Shown: piece after piece, positions 52,838-61,141 of the stretch | Numbering within the stretch: position 1 is the first letter of the stretch | Layout of the letters: each line of letters starts with the position of its first letter | Origin: Lichenicola sp964247755 | GTDB taxonomy: Bacteria; Pseudomonadota; Alphaproteobacteria; Acetobacterales; Acetobacteraceae | DNA: 61,238 nt | Assembly: GCA_964247755.1 (NCBI GenBank) | Contig: CAXTVX010000015.1 | Span: 1-61,238, forward strand | Direction of reading: 5' to 3' | Program-made: the position numbers and the translations under genes | The notes under the pieces: model-generated | What the model saw: the letters and a program-made list of their open reading frames with translations, nothing else | Database searches by the model: none | What the model was told of the DNA's origin: nothing

Positions 52838-53715
52838 CAGAGCGCTCCGACATAGGTCTTGAGGAACTCGCGCACGGCGGGGCCGAGGTCCGGGCGCTCC
52901 AGCGCGAAGGCGATCTGCGCTTCCAGGAAGCCGACCTTGTCGCCGCAGTCGAAGCGGCGGCCTTCGTAGCGCAGGCCGTGGAACGGGTGCTGGCCGATCA
53001 TCTTGGCCATGGCGTCGGTGAGCTGCACCTCGTTGCCGGCGCCGCGTTCCAGCCTGTTCAGGTGCACCATGACGTCGGGGGTCAGCACGTAGCGGCCGAT
53101 GATGGACAGGTTGGAGGGCGCGTCCTTGGGGTCGGGCTTCTCGACCAGGCCGGTGACCTCGACCAGGCGTCCGTCATCGGCGCCGATCTTGAGGATGCCG
53201 TAGCGGTTGGTGTGCTCGTGCGGCACCTCGGACACCGCGACCACGCTGCCGCCGGTCTGGTGGTAGGCGTCGGCGAGCTGCTTCAGGCAGGGGGTCTTGG
53301 ACAGCACGATGTCGTCGGGGAGCAGGATGGCGAACGGGTCGTCGCCGATGAAGGCGCGCGCACACCAGATGGCGTGGCCGAGGCCGAGCGGCTCCTGCTG
53401 GCGCACCGACAGCATGGTGCCGGGGAGCATGCTGCTCTCGCGCAGGGCGGCCATGGCTTCGGGCTTGTTGCGCTCCTTGAGCGTGGCCTCGAGCTCGTAG
53501 GCGCGGTCGAAATACTCCACCAGCGCGGTCTTGCCGCGGCCGGTGATGAGGCAGAACTGCTCGATGCCGGCGGCGCGGGCCTCGTCGATCGAGTACTGGA
53601 TCAGCGGCCGGTCGACGACGGGGAGCATCTCCTTGGCCATCGCCTTGGTGGCGGGGAGGAAGCGCGTGCCCAGGCCCGCAACCGGAAGGACTGCCTTTCG
53701 TAGCGGCTTGATCAC
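52837..53715 (-). CDS. galU: UTP-glucose-1-phosphate uridylyltransferase GalU
   Basis: GalU makes UDP-glucose, the donor for exopolysaccharide, LPS and osmolyte glucans. The 292-residue enzyme starts MIKPLRKAVLPVAGLGTRFLPATKAMAKEMLP (read in parts), with the nucleotide-binding GLGTRFLPATK, EPLGLGHAIWCARAFIG, LLPDDIV and GLVEKPDPKDAPSNL. The C-terminal half has ALRYEGRRFDCGDK-like residues (LRYEGRRFDCGDKVG). It is followed by the mutase gene in one transcript. Confidence 0.95.
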   Translation of the reverse strand: MIKPLRKAVLPVAGLGTRFLPATKAMAKEMLPVVDRPLIQYSIDEARAAGIEQFCLITGRGKTALVEYFDRAYELEATLKERNKPEAMAALRESSMLPGTMLSVRQQEPLGLGHAIWCARAFIGDDPFAILLPDDIVLSKTPCLKQLADAYHQTGGSVVAVSEVPHEHTNRYGILKIGADDGRLVEVTGLVEKPDPKDAPSNLSIIGRYVLTPDVMVHLNRLERGAGNEVQLTDAMAKMIGQHPFHGLRYEGRRFDCGDKVGFLEAQIAFALERPDLGPAVREFLKTYVGAL

Positions 53716-53895
53716 GCTGGCCTACTCCCCGTCTGGAACGCCGTGCCGGTTGCCGGCATCGTTGCGGCAGCAAGGGTGCCATGGGGCGGGCGGAGCCGCA
53801 ATCGCGCAGGCCGGATGCCGGGGTCGCGGCGGGGTGGGCTGTCCCTGAGCGGGCTGCCCCGGGCGGGCGACATGGCCGACGATCCGGTGGGAGTG

Positions 53896-53981
53896 TGGTG
53901 CGGTCGAGAAGACTCGAACTTCCACGGGGTTTCCCCCACAAGCACCTCAAGCTTGCGCGTCTACCATTCCGCCACGACCGC
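53896..53981 (-). tRNA. tRNA-Leu (anticodon GAG)
   Basis: On the minus strand: GCGGTCG...CGACCGC acceptor stem with encoded ACCA end. The anticodon arm CAAGC/GCTTG encloses TTGAGGT, giving anticodon GAG. A long variable arm (TGGGGGAAACCCCG) shows a class II tRNA, and the T-loop GTTCGAGTC is present. The 3' end faces galU. Confidence 0.92.
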
Positions 53982-54040
53982 ACCGTGACAACCCCGGACC
54001 GGACAAGCGATAACCGGGGACGACGGGGGCCGTATAGACG

Positions 54041-54712
54041 ATGGATACGAGCGGGGCAATCGTGCCGGGACCGGTGTGGACGCGCAGCGAGGGGCTGGTT
54101 GCGTATCCGGACGCGATGGCGCGGATGCGGGAGGCGGTGGCGGGGATACGCGAACGCGGGGATGCGGAGCAGGTGTGGCTGCTGGAGCATCCGCCATGCT
54201 TCACCGCGGGGACCTCGGCGCGGGCGGAGGACCTGTTCAACCCCCGGGGGTTTCCGACCTTCGAGGCGGGGCGCGGCGGGCAGTGGACGTATCACGGGCC
54301 GGGGCAGCGCGTGGGGTACGTGATGCTGGACCTGCACCGCAGGCACGGGGCGGTGCCGGCGCGGGACGTGCGGGCGTTCGTATCGGGGTTGGAAGGGTGG
54401 CTGATCGCGGCGCTGGCTCGGCTGGGGGTGACGGCGGGGCGACGCGCAGGGCGCGTGGGGGTGTGGGTGACGGACGCGGCGACCGAGCAGGAGGCGAAGG
54501 TGGCGGCGCTGGGGGTGCGGATGACGCGGTGGGTGAGCTGGCACGGAGTGTCGATCAACGTCGATCCGGTGCTGGAGCACTTCGACGGGATCGTGCCGTG
54601 CGGGATACGCGAGCACGGGGTGACGAGCCTGCGGGCGCTGGGGGTGGGGGCAACGATGGCGGAGGTGGATGCGGCGCTGGCGGCGTGCTGGGGCGACTGT
54701 TTCGAGGGCTAG
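54041..54712 (+). CDS. lipB: Lipoyl(octanoyl) transferase LipB
   Basis: LipB moves octanoate from acyl-carrier protein to lipoate-dependent enzymes. The 223-residue protein has YPDAMARMREAV, LLEHPPCFTAGTSA, GGQWTYHGPGQRVGYVMLDL (read in parts), the catalytic Lys segment EAKVAALGVRMTRWVSWHG and catalytic Cys in IVPCGIREHGVTSL. Length and motif order are standard. It lies divergent to tRNA-Leu and marks the end of the conserved chromosome before the accessory segment. Confidence 0.94.
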   Translation: MDTSGAIVPGPVWTRSEGLVAYPDAMARMREAVAGIRERGDAEQVWLLEHPPCFTAGTSARAEDLFNPRGFPTFEAGRGGQWTYHGPGQRVGYVMLDLHRRHGAVPARDVRAFVSGLEGWLIAALARLGVTAGRRAGRVGVWVTDAATEQEAKVAALGVRMTRWVSWHGVSINVDPVLEHFDGIVPCGIREHGVTSLRALGVGATMAEVDAALAACWGDCFEG

Positions 54713-55219
54713 CCCGTCGCTGACCTGCCCGCCTCGCCAGCACCAGGGCTCCTGCGGTAGGAGGCACAGGTGGCGATCAGCGGGGAAGCGTCGACCAGTC
54801 TTCCGGCGAGCCGTCAGAACCACCGCCTGGTCGGCCTGCCGTTCCTCGGAGCGGCCCGCGATCGACGCGCGTCGCGGAGGGTGCACGGAGAGCGCAAGTT
54901 TTCATAAATTGTGCCCACTGCTGCCGGACAGCGAACCTTGCGCCCGGATCGGCGGCGCAGAGCGAGCTGTCGGCCAGATGCGGCGGATCCGCCAACGTGC
55001 AGGCAGTGTCGAAAAGGCGCGGGTTCTCCATGACGCTGCTTCTAGACGGGAACGGTTATCAAACGGTGAACGTCGCCGATGGTCAGGGAGAGATATAAGG
55101 TCGGCAAGGTCGAGACGAAGGCCTCACGGCCAACGCCATCACGCGGGAACGGTGGGATGCCTGCCTGGCGGAAGGGATGGAAGGGGTATTGCAGAACGGT
55201 CGTCGGCTGACAGCGACAG
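54713..55219. other. Degenerate stretch with possible gene debris
   Basis: No intact gene is convincing. A leftward frame at 54777-55031 begins MENPRLFDTACTLADPPHLAD and looks partly coding, then turns to low-complexity Arg/Gly. On the plus strand short fragments such as MTLLLDGNGYQTVNVADGQGE (near 55030) end in a stop. This looks like decayed accessory genes. Confidence 0.4.
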
Positions 55220-55645
55220 CTAGTCGGCTGGGGTGAAGCGGAGCGTGCCTGCTCGACGCGTCGGCCTGCCGGTGTCGTTCGTATGGTTGACCCCGTCCAT
55301 GACAGGCACCTCGGGAAAGTCGAACGGGCTTACACCGTCGAGGCAGGCAACGTTCACGGCATACAGGTTCTGGTCAGATCGTCGTTGATGATGCGTATAT
55401 ATTCCGCAGCGGGAACAGAAGAAGTGCTGCGCCGATCCGGTATGGAAGCGGTATCTCGTCAACGCGTCCTCGCCCTGCAGGACCTTGATTCCACCCACTT
55501 CCGCCATGACAACGACGGCGCCTCGCATCCGGCAGTAGGAGCAGGTGCAGCGGCGGATTGAATTGAAGCCGTCGCTGAGCGTCACCTCGAAACGCACCGC
55601 ATTGCAATGGCATCGGGCAGCCCGAACACTCGTGTCGCCTACCAT
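55220..55645 (-). CDS. GFA-family zinc protein (second copy)
   Basis: This 141-residue GFA-family protein has CHCNAVRFEV, CTCSYCRMRGAVVV and FCSRCGIYTHHQ with the family's Cys positions. It diverges from the GFA gene at 13026, so the two are not recent duplicates. Function is unproven. It sits in the decayed accessory segment but appears intact; the first residues MVGDTSVRAARCHC suggest the start at 55645. Confidence 0.72.
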   Translation of the reverse strand: MVGDTSVRAARCHCNAVRFEVTLSDGFNSIRRCTCSYCRMRGAVVVMAEVGGIKVLQGEDALTRYRFHTGSAQHFFCSRCGIYTHHQRRSDQNLYAVNVACLDGVSPFDFPEVPVMDGVNHTNDTGRPTRRAGTLRFTPAD

Positions 55646-55776
55646 GTTGCCTGTGTCTCCTATCTAGATCACTGTCGATATCAGCAAGTTCTGTCAGGAG
55701 ATGGGCTGCGCCAAGACCTTCATTAGCCGTGATGATGAACTGCTCCGGCGTGCCAGACTTCTGCAGCTTTCAGCAT

Positions 55777-56562
55777 GAAGATACCAAACGGCGCCTGAAG
55801 GGGAGCCTTCAGGCCATCACGCTTGCGAACCTAGTTGCCCGCCCGTTCTCCGTCCGGGAATATCTTGTCGCGCCGTAGCTCCGGCAGGGCAAGAGCGCCA
55901 TGCTGTGGGTGTCGAGTCGGCCTGGTAAGACAATGCTCAGTCTGTCGCGGACGCTAGCCGTGGCAGGCGGAGAGCAGCTGCTTGGTTGATGGTCGGACAG
56001 GCCCCGGCTGGTGCTGTTCGTCGACGGGGAAAATGAACATCGTCGACCTGCAAGAGCGGTTGCGGATGCTGTCGGAGAGCATCGACGGGTGCGACCCGGA
56101 ATCCGCGGAGCGCATCCTCACGCTGCTTTCCCGGCAGCATCAGGGGGCCGAGGTGCAGGTCCCGGACTTGGCGATGCAGGACGGCCGGAACGCCATTGTG
56201 GAGGAAGCCGCCGCACAAATGCGACGTTGATTATCCTTGACAACTTCAGCACCCTTGCCGAGGTGGCGGACGAGAACGAGGCGTCGGCCATGACACCGGT
56301 CCTGGCGTTCCTGCTCCGGCTGAAGCAGGAAGGCCGGGCCCGCATCCTCGTCCACCACTCCGGGAAGAGCCGGGAGACATTCCGGGGATCAAGCAAGCTG
56401 GCGACCACGTTTGAGGTGATCATCGGACTGAAGCCGGTCAACGGACACCGAGCCAGCGAAGGAACGGCATTTAGCCTGGAGTGGACCAAACACAGGAGCA
56501 CCCCAACGACATCCACAAGTGTCCGTCGTCGAAGCATTTGGGACAGGCGGAGGAAGGATTGA
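55777..56562 (+). pseudogene. RepA-like AAA (RecA-fold) replicative helicase, decayed
   Basis: Pieces of an AAA_25/RepA-type ATPase from phage or plasmid can be followed in order: KRRLKGSLQAITLANLVARP, SVREYLVAP, a TAG at 55876, the Walker A remnant SSRPGKTMLSLSRTLAVAGG, a TGA at 55987, RPRLVLFVDGE, a +1 shift near 56030 (GGGGAAAATG), MNIVDLQERLRMLSESIDG, a shift near 56218, then LIILDNFSTLAEV and ILVHHSGKSRETFRGSSKLA. Two stops and two frameshifts make it a pseudogene. An IS3 element follows at its 3' end. Confidence 0.75.
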
Positions 56563-56593
56563 GCGGAGGCTCTGTCTGACCTGCGGTTGCTGT

Positions 56594-57574
56594 TTAAGCG
56601 GCCTGGCTCTGATGGAGCAAGCGTCGGTGCTGGATGGTTTTCCGTTTGATGCGCTCGCGCTCGAGCAGGATGGTTTGGCCCCTGCCGGAGTAGACGTCCG
56701 CGGGGGTCAGGTTTTTCAGGCTCTCGTGGTATCGCCGGTGATTGTAGTAGTCGATGAACGCCTCGATCTGCAGGGTGAGGTCGCCTGGGAGATAGTAGTT
56801 CTCGAGCAGGATCCGGTTCTTGAGCGTCAGGTGCCAGCGCTCGATCTTTCCCTGTGTCTGCGGATGGCAGGGCGCGCCGCGGATATGCTCGATCTTCCTC
56901 TTGTCGAGCCAGTCAGCGAGGTCGGTGGCGATATAGCTCGACCCGTTGTCCGTCAGCAGCCTGGGCTTGTGCCGAACACGCGCCTGGTCACAGCCTGAGG
57001 CTGCCAAGGCAAGTTCCAACGTCTCGGTCACATCGTCGGCCGTCATCGTGGTACAGAGCTTCCAGGCGATGATGTATCGCGAGAAGTCGTCGAGGATGGT
57101 CGACAGGTAGAACCAGCCCCAGCCGATCACCTTCAGGTAGGTGAAGTCCGTCTGCCAGAGCTGGTTCGGCGCCGTGGTCTTGGTGTGGAACTCGTCTGCC
57201 GCCTTGATGACGATGAAGGCCGGGCTGGTAATCAGGTCATGCGCCTTGAGCAGCCGGTAGACCGACGCCTCGGACACGAAGTAGGCCTGGGTGTCAGTGA
57301 ACCGCACGGCAATCTCGCGTGGCGACAGCTCCGGCGCCTTTAGCGCCAGATCGATGATCCGGCTGCGCACCTCGTCGGGGATGCGGTTCCAGACCCGGTC
57401 CGGCCGTGATGGCCGGTCCTCCAGCGCCTTCGGACCACCATCCCGATACTGGTCATACCAGCGGTAGAAGGTGGCGCGAGACACGCCGATCTGCGGCAGG
57501 GTGCGCTGAACCGGCAGGTGCGACTGCTCGACGAGCCGGATGATCTCCAGCTTCTCGGACGCGGGATACCTCAT
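56594..57574 (-). CDS. IS3-family transposase OrfB (DDE catalytic subunit)
   Basis: This 326-residue integrase-core transposase has an N-terminal helix-turn-helix (VQRTLPQIGVSRATFYRWYD), HTH_21-like PELSPREIAVRFTDT, and the DDE triad: Asp in LWQTDFTYLK, Asp in RLLTDNGSSY and Glu in QGKIERWHLT. YYNHRRYHESLKNLTPADVY at the C-terminus is the family ending. It appears intact. ATG at 57574 overlaps a TGA (ATGA) that ends the +1 frame of the orfA region, suggesting reinitiation or frameshift control. Confidence 0.9.
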   Translation of the reverse strand: MRYPASEKLEIIRLVEQSHLPVQRTLPQIGVSRATFYRWYDQYRDGGPKALEDRPSRPDRVWNRIPDEVRSRIIDLALKAPELSPREIAVRFTDTQAYFVSEASVYRLLKAHDLITSPAFIVIKAADEFHTKTTAPNQLWQTDFTYLKVIGWGWFYLSTILDDFSRYIIAWKLCTTMTADDVTETLELALAASGCDQARVRHKPRLLTDNGSSYIATDLADWLDKRKIEHIRGAPCHPQTQGKIERWHLTLKNRILLENYYLPGDLTLQIEAFIDYYNHRRYHESLKNLTPADVYSGRGQTILLERERIKRKTIQHRRLLHQSQAA

Positions 57575-57596
57575 TCGGGGCTGTCCCTACCCCCGA

Positions 57597-57965
57597 TCAT
57601 GCTTTTTTGAGAAGCCGGAGCTCGAGCGTTTGTTCGGCCACAACCTCCTTGAGCGCGCGCGCTTCCTGCCGCAGGCCCTTCACCTCGTCGGTCGTCGCGG
57701 CACGCGCGGTGTCGCCAGCCAGGCGGCGCTTGCCTGCCTCCAGGAACTCCTTGGACCAGCTGTGATACATGCTCTCGGCGATGCCTTCGCGACGGCACAG
57801 CTCGGCGATGCTGGCGTCGCCGCGAAGCCCGTCCAGCACGATGCGGATCTTGTCCTCGGCCGAGTAGTGCTTCCGGGTTGCCCGGCGGATGTCCTTGACC
57901 AGCCGCTCGGACGGCGATGGCGAGGTGGACGACGTCTGGTTCATCTGCATGTCCTCGTTGAACAC
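57597..57965 (-). CDS. IS3-family transposase OrfA
   Basis: This 122-residue OrfA has the transposase_8 pattern: RRATRKHYSAEDKIRIVLDG, IAELCRREGIAESMYHSWSKEFLEAGKRRL (read in parts) and a leucine-zipper-like coiled coil (ALKEVVAEQTLELRLLKKA). It ends in a CTC-AAA-AAA-GCA-TGA run; A6G is a typical slippery site for making OrfAB. A -1 shift would meet TAG nine codons before the orfB start, so fusion in this copy is doubtful. ATG at 57965; 57947 is possible. Confidence 0.85.
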   Translation of the reverse strand: MFNEDMQMNQTSSTSPSPSERLVKDIRRATRKHYSAEDKIRIVLDGLRGDASIAELCRREGIAESMYHSWSKEFLEAGKRRLAGDTARAATTDEVKGLRQEARALKEVVAEQTLELRLLKKA

Positions 57966-58080
57966 GATCAGCCAGAAACCGTCCCTTCCTCAACTCCTCC
58001 GATCTGTCTCATGAGACCTGACGGCGGACAATCCAACAAAGGCTTGCAGGTCACTCCTTACCCTATGTAGACTTCCAATC

Positions 58081-58392
58081 ATGAAACAAGATGCACCGCG
58101 AATGACCGGCCCAACCCTTAAGGTCATCGTAGCCTTGTTGGAAAGCCCGCGTGACGAGCTATCGGGAGCGGACATTGCAAAAGGCTCGAAGCTAGCTTCA
58201 GGAACCCTGTATCCTATCCTCTTCCGCTTGGAGAATGCAGGGTGGCTGGAGAGTCGTTGGGAGACTGAAGATCCACAGGAGATGGGACGACCTCGACGAC
58301 GCTACTACAGGGTCACCGGTTTAGGTGCCCGTGAGGCGCGCGCGGCTGTTGCGGATGTGCAGATGACGGTTGGAAAGTTGTCATGGGCTTGA
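58081..58392 (+). CDS. PadR-family transcriptional regulator
   Basis: This 103-residue winged-helix protein has TGPTLKVIVALLESPRDELSGADIAKGSKL, GTLYPILFRLENAGWLES (wing and recognition helix) and GRPRRRYYRVTGLGARE, the PadR pattern. Such proteins usually repress a neighbouring membrane-protein gene. The next gene overlaps it by 10 bp, and the pair is a recurring arrangement. Its codon use is less GC-rich than the core genes. Confidence 0.85.
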   Translation: MKQDAPRMTGPTLKVIVALLESPRDELSGADIAKGSKLASGTLYPILFRLENAGWLESRWETEDPQEMGRPRRRYYRVTGLGAREARAAVADVQMTVGKLSWA

Positions 58393-58988
58393 TCATGACG
58401 ATGCTCGGCCTGCTTTGCGCAGTAGCCATTGCCGCGGCCAGCCGGCTGCTGGCCGAGGAGGTCAAAGCGTGGATGCCCACGCTGACGGAGTGGTTCATCA
58501 GGGCGGCGTTACGTCGCCTTCCGGTAAGTAAGACCAAGCGTTACGCAGAGGAATGGCGGGGTCACATTTATGAGTTGCCAGGCGATATTTCAAAGCTGAT
58601 CACTGCGGCCGGCTACGTCGTGGCTGCTGGTAGGATTAGCTCGATCATACTGCCTGCAAGGAAAGCAAGGGTTCAAGTTTTAAGGGATAGGGCATTAGCA
58701 GCCGGCCTACTACTCCCACTACTACCGCTGCTTCTTTTGATTGCAGTTCTGATCAGACTCGAAAGTCCGGGGCCCATTTTCATCCGCCGAAAGGCTGGTG
58801 GATCTAGAGGGTTGGGGCGGTCCTACTTGGTGTTCCGCACATCGAGAACATCGACACGACGTAAGATAGTAGTAGTGACCAGAGTTGGACGTTTTCTGTG
58901 CCGATTTTCGGTCGACGAGTTGCCTTTCGTCCTCGACGTTCTTCTAGGCAGAGCATCTTTCGAAGCCTTTTTCCGTCCGCGGCGCTAG
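58383..58988 (+). CDS. Membrane protein with a shortened sugar-transferase-like domain
   Basis: In this 201-residue protein, the N-terminal part has a membrane helix (LLCAVAIAAASRLLAEE) and KRYAEEWRGHIYELPGDISKL, a motif common in PadR-linked membrane proteins. The rest matches an initiating sugar transferase (WcaJ/ExoY type) in miniature: LLPLLPLLLLIAVLIRLESPGPIFIRRKAGG, TRVGRFLCRFSVDELPFVLDVLLGRASFE (read in parts). The usual SLVGPRP ending is altered (FEAFFRPRR), and the middle is shorter than in the family. It may be inactive or act on another lipid substrate. Confidence 0.65.
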   Translation: MGLIMTMLGLLCAVAIAAASRLLAEEVKAWMPTLTEWFIRAALRRLPVSKTKRYAEEWRGHIYELPGDISKLITAAGYVVAAGRISSIILPARKARVQVLRDRALAAGLLLPLLPLLLLIAVLIRLESPGPIFIRRKAGGSRGLGRSYLVFRTSRTSTRRKIVVVTRVGRFLCRFSVDELPFVLDVLLGRASFEAFFRPRR

Positions 58989-59298
58989 GTGCCGCGGTGG
59001 AGGAGGAACTTCCTGAGTGGCAGGCAGCGGCCTGACCGTGTTTAGTGGCAGATCTTCATATCAATGACCCTCTTTGAGGATTTGTCACTAATCCGACCCG
59101 TGGGCGGGCTCCGCCGCCGTCTTCCCGCCGGCACCTTCAGCCACCCCGGCGGCATCGTTCATGCACCCCTGCGGTCATGGCTCCGCCGGGGTCAGCAGGA
59201 GACGGATGAAGGGTGCCGCCGGGGGGCTGAACGGTCACCGCAGATGCCCCCGCGCGCCGACCTCCACAGCAGACACCCTAAGCGGCGCTGGGCACCGG
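58989..59298. other. Intergenic stretch without a supported gene
   Basis: Nothing convincing on either strand. It contains a more GC-rich patch (about 59095-59260) inside an otherwise less GC-rich accessory region, perhaps debris from another element. Confidence 0.4.
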
Positions 59299-59841
59299 CT
59301 ACCAACGCCCTTCGCTGATCGATGCGTTCACGACGCAGTCCTGCATCATTGCATAAGCCCTTGGCACGTCGACCAGAGCGCCGGTCCAGGAGTGGCCGGC
59401 AACGGCGACCGTTACCGAGTGCGCCGTGAGAAGCTGTCCCTCAAAAATGGAGAATGACGGGCCGGTTGGCAGGCGGAAGTCGAATACCGGGCCGATGCCG
59501 GAAGCCGGACCGTTCCAGCGCCGGTTGAGCAAGTCGCCGTCGAACGTCAAAGCGACTGGTGTCGGAACGTTGTAGGCGAACGCGGCGGCGGGATCGAGGA
59601 AGCGCAGGGCATAATAATCCTTCGCCGTGTCCTTCCTTATGGAGAAGCTGACCGGCCTTCCCGGCCATGCGGCCGTCATGATGCAGATGTCGTTTCCGCT
59701 CCCATCTTCTTTGTCGTGTTCGACGGTCCAGTGGGTGAAGGCGCCAGGCGACCGAACGTCAAATGTGCGGACAGACTGCGCCAGCCCTTGCGGCACGGCG
59801 CCACTCGATAGGACCAGCCCCAACAGGATAGCCGAACGCAT
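59299..59841 (-). CDS. Hypothetical exported protein
   Basis: This 180-residue protein has a signal peptide (MRSAILLGLVLSSGAVPQGLAQS). The mature protein is beta-rich, with HDKEDGSGNDICIMTAAWPGRPVSFSI and YALRFLDPAAAFAYNVPTPVALTFD (read in parts), and two Cys. The overall feel is of small exported proteins in alphaproteobacteria that may resemble invasion-associated locus B-like folds, but I could not confirm a family. ATG at 59841 places the signal at the N-terminus. Confidence 0.6.
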   Translation of the reverse strand: MRSAILLGLVLSSGAVPQGLAQSVRTFDVRSPGAFTHWTVEHDKEDGSGNDICIMTAAWPGRPVSFSIRKDTAKDYYALRFLDPAAAFAYNVPTPVALTFDGDLLNRRWNGPASGIGPVFDFRLPTGPSFSIFEGQLLTAHSVTVAVAGHSWTGALVDVPRAYAMMQDCVVNASISEGRW

Positions 59842-59872
59842 CACGCCCGCCGTCGTTGCGATTGCCGCGCGA

Positions 59873-60424
59873 TCAAGGGGGCGACTGGTGCCTAGGAGGT
59901 GAAGGTGCAGAGGGGAATGGAGCCTCCGTGAGGAGGAGGCCGAGAAGCGCAGTGAACGCAGCAAAGAAACAGAAGATAATCATCAGGATCGCTGCAACAT
60001 GTGAAAAATGAAAGACGAACAGAACCGAGCTAATCAGAACGCTCAGACTGGCGCTGTAGTCAAAGATCCAGCAAGCTTGCTGAAGTGGTTTTACATCCAC
60101 ATCGGCTTTCACATCTCGCCGAGCCTGGTTTGCAAACAACGCACCAACTGCACAGGGCAGTCCTGCCGCTATCACAGCAAGGCAAAGCTTCAAGCTAGAC
60201 GCGTCCTTCACCCCAATCTGTGTAAGGGCGAGAAACTCGGCAAACAAGGCGCCTGCCGTTCCAAATTCGAGGGCTCGCCCTGACTCGCCATCAGCCGTTT
60301 CGAGATCCGACGTGAACAAACCTCCGGATCGAGCAAGGTCCGCTGCCCATTGGCCGAAACGGGGAAAGCGACTTGTAAGGAAATGGGGAGGCATATAACC
60401 AGTGCCCCGCCGAAGCTTCGCCAT
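59873..60424 (-). CDS. Hypothetical membrane protein
   Basis: This 183-residue protein has a soluble N-terminal third and about four membrane helices: LKLCLAVIAAGLPCAVGALFA, ACWIFDYSASLSVLISSVLFVF (read in parts) and AAILMIIFCFFAAFTALLGLLL. No family is recognised. Codon use is less GC-rich than in the core genes. The next gene upstream, on the same strand, begins 0.7 kb away. Confidence 0.5.
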   Translation of the reverse strand: MAKLRRGTGYMPPHFLTSRFPRFGQWAADLARSGGLFTSDLETADGESGRALEFGTAGALFAEFLALTQIGVKDASSLKLCLAVIAAGLPCAVGALFANQARRDVKADVDVKPLQQACWIFDYSASLSVLISSVLFVFHFSHVAAILMIIFCFFAAFTALLGLLLTEAPFPSAPSPPRHQSPP

Positions 60425-60466
60425 CTACCCACACCTCCCGACGATTAAATACAAATGCGCGGGCTC

Positions 60467-61141
60467 TTAGCCAGCTATCTCGATAATCCACCGAAGGTAG
60501 GCCGCTCCTGTGCTTAAGTAGGCGACCAGGAAATCCTGCGGGGGTTCGACAGGCTCTTGCACTTCTTGGCCATGGCGATAGGACTGTGAAGCGATGATCC
60601 ATTGTTTGAAGCCGCCAAGGAGCTGCACGGCGGCGTCAATCGCGGGTTCATTCCCAGCGTAGCGTGTCTGGATCTTGGGCTTGAAAAGCTTGTCCAGGTC
60701 GTTCGGCATCAGACGTGAGAGAACACCCGGAAACAGCACCTTCGCAGTGACTTCAACCGCCGGAAACATGCTGCGGATGGCGCTCTTGCCTTCACCACTG
60801 CGGAGGTGCCGGAATGCTGCTTCAAAATCTGTTCGAGCCTCACCAAACTTGTGCTCGGTAAGGGCCTCTAGAGCCGCTGTTTGATTGGCCTGAAACTCCG
60901 CATCTACGAACGGATGGACGCCACCCCGATCATCGAGCCGGTAGGCCATGTGTTCCTCAGCGAAGACTTCAGCGACATAGGCGAGCCAACGTGCGCCGAA
61001 CACGTGTCCCTCGGGGCGGCCGCTAGAATGGAGCAGCGTAATGCTGTCCAAAACGTCTCGAAGCTCTGCATTTAAAAACAGTCCGGCTAAGGAATGGCCG
61101 CCGAATTCGCCAATGTCGATGCCGAGTTTTAGCCTGAGCAT
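60467..61141 (-). CDS. Hypothetical protein with abortive-infection-like C-terminus
   Basis: This is a 224-residue product from ATG 61141. The frame reads sensibly for 19 codons further upstream (GPGRTYLSDELQ) before TAA/TAG at 61199-61204, and still further upstream resumes ISQDQLQQAV. This suggests the original N-terminus was broken near 61200 or lies in another frame. The C-terminal segment SYRHGQEVQEP and FLVAYLSTGAAYLRWIIEI resembles the end domain of some abortive-infection proteins. That link is weak. Confidence 0.45.
   Translation of the reverse strand: MLRLKLGIDIGEFGGHSLAGLFLNAELRDVLDSITLLHSSGRPEGHVFGARWLAYVAEVFAEEHMAYRLDDRGGVHPFVDAEFQANQTAALEALTEHKFGEARTDFEAAFRHLRSGEGKSAIRSMFPAVEVTAKVLFPGVLSRLMPNDLDKLFKPKIQTRYAGNEPAIDAAVQLLGGFKQWIIASQSYRHGQEVQEPVEPPQDFLVAYLSTGAAYLRWIIEIAG

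Larger units (their letters stand above)
56573..58030 (-). mobile_element. IS3-family insertion sequence (ends approximate)
   Basis: About 1.46 kb with two leftward genes, orfA and orfB. Candidate imperfect terminal inverted repeats start TGTCTGACCTGCGG (56573) and, read inward from the right, TGTCCGCCGTCAGG (58030), with 11 of 18 bases matching. No clear target-site duplication is visible. An alternative set of ends at TGAG (56560 and 58011) cannot be excluded. A 12-bp palindrome GTCTCATGAGAC lies at 58006-58017. Confidence 0.6.

Noticed and set aside
54777..55031. Leftward 84-codon gene beginning MENPRLFDTACTLADPP
   Set aside because: The first third looks coding, but the rest is low complexity and no family was recognised; kept only as possible debris.
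58006..58017. 12-bp palindrome GTCTCATGAGAC as an operator for the PadR gene
   Set aside because: It lies inside or at the edge of the IS element end, so it is more likely part of the element than a PadR operator.
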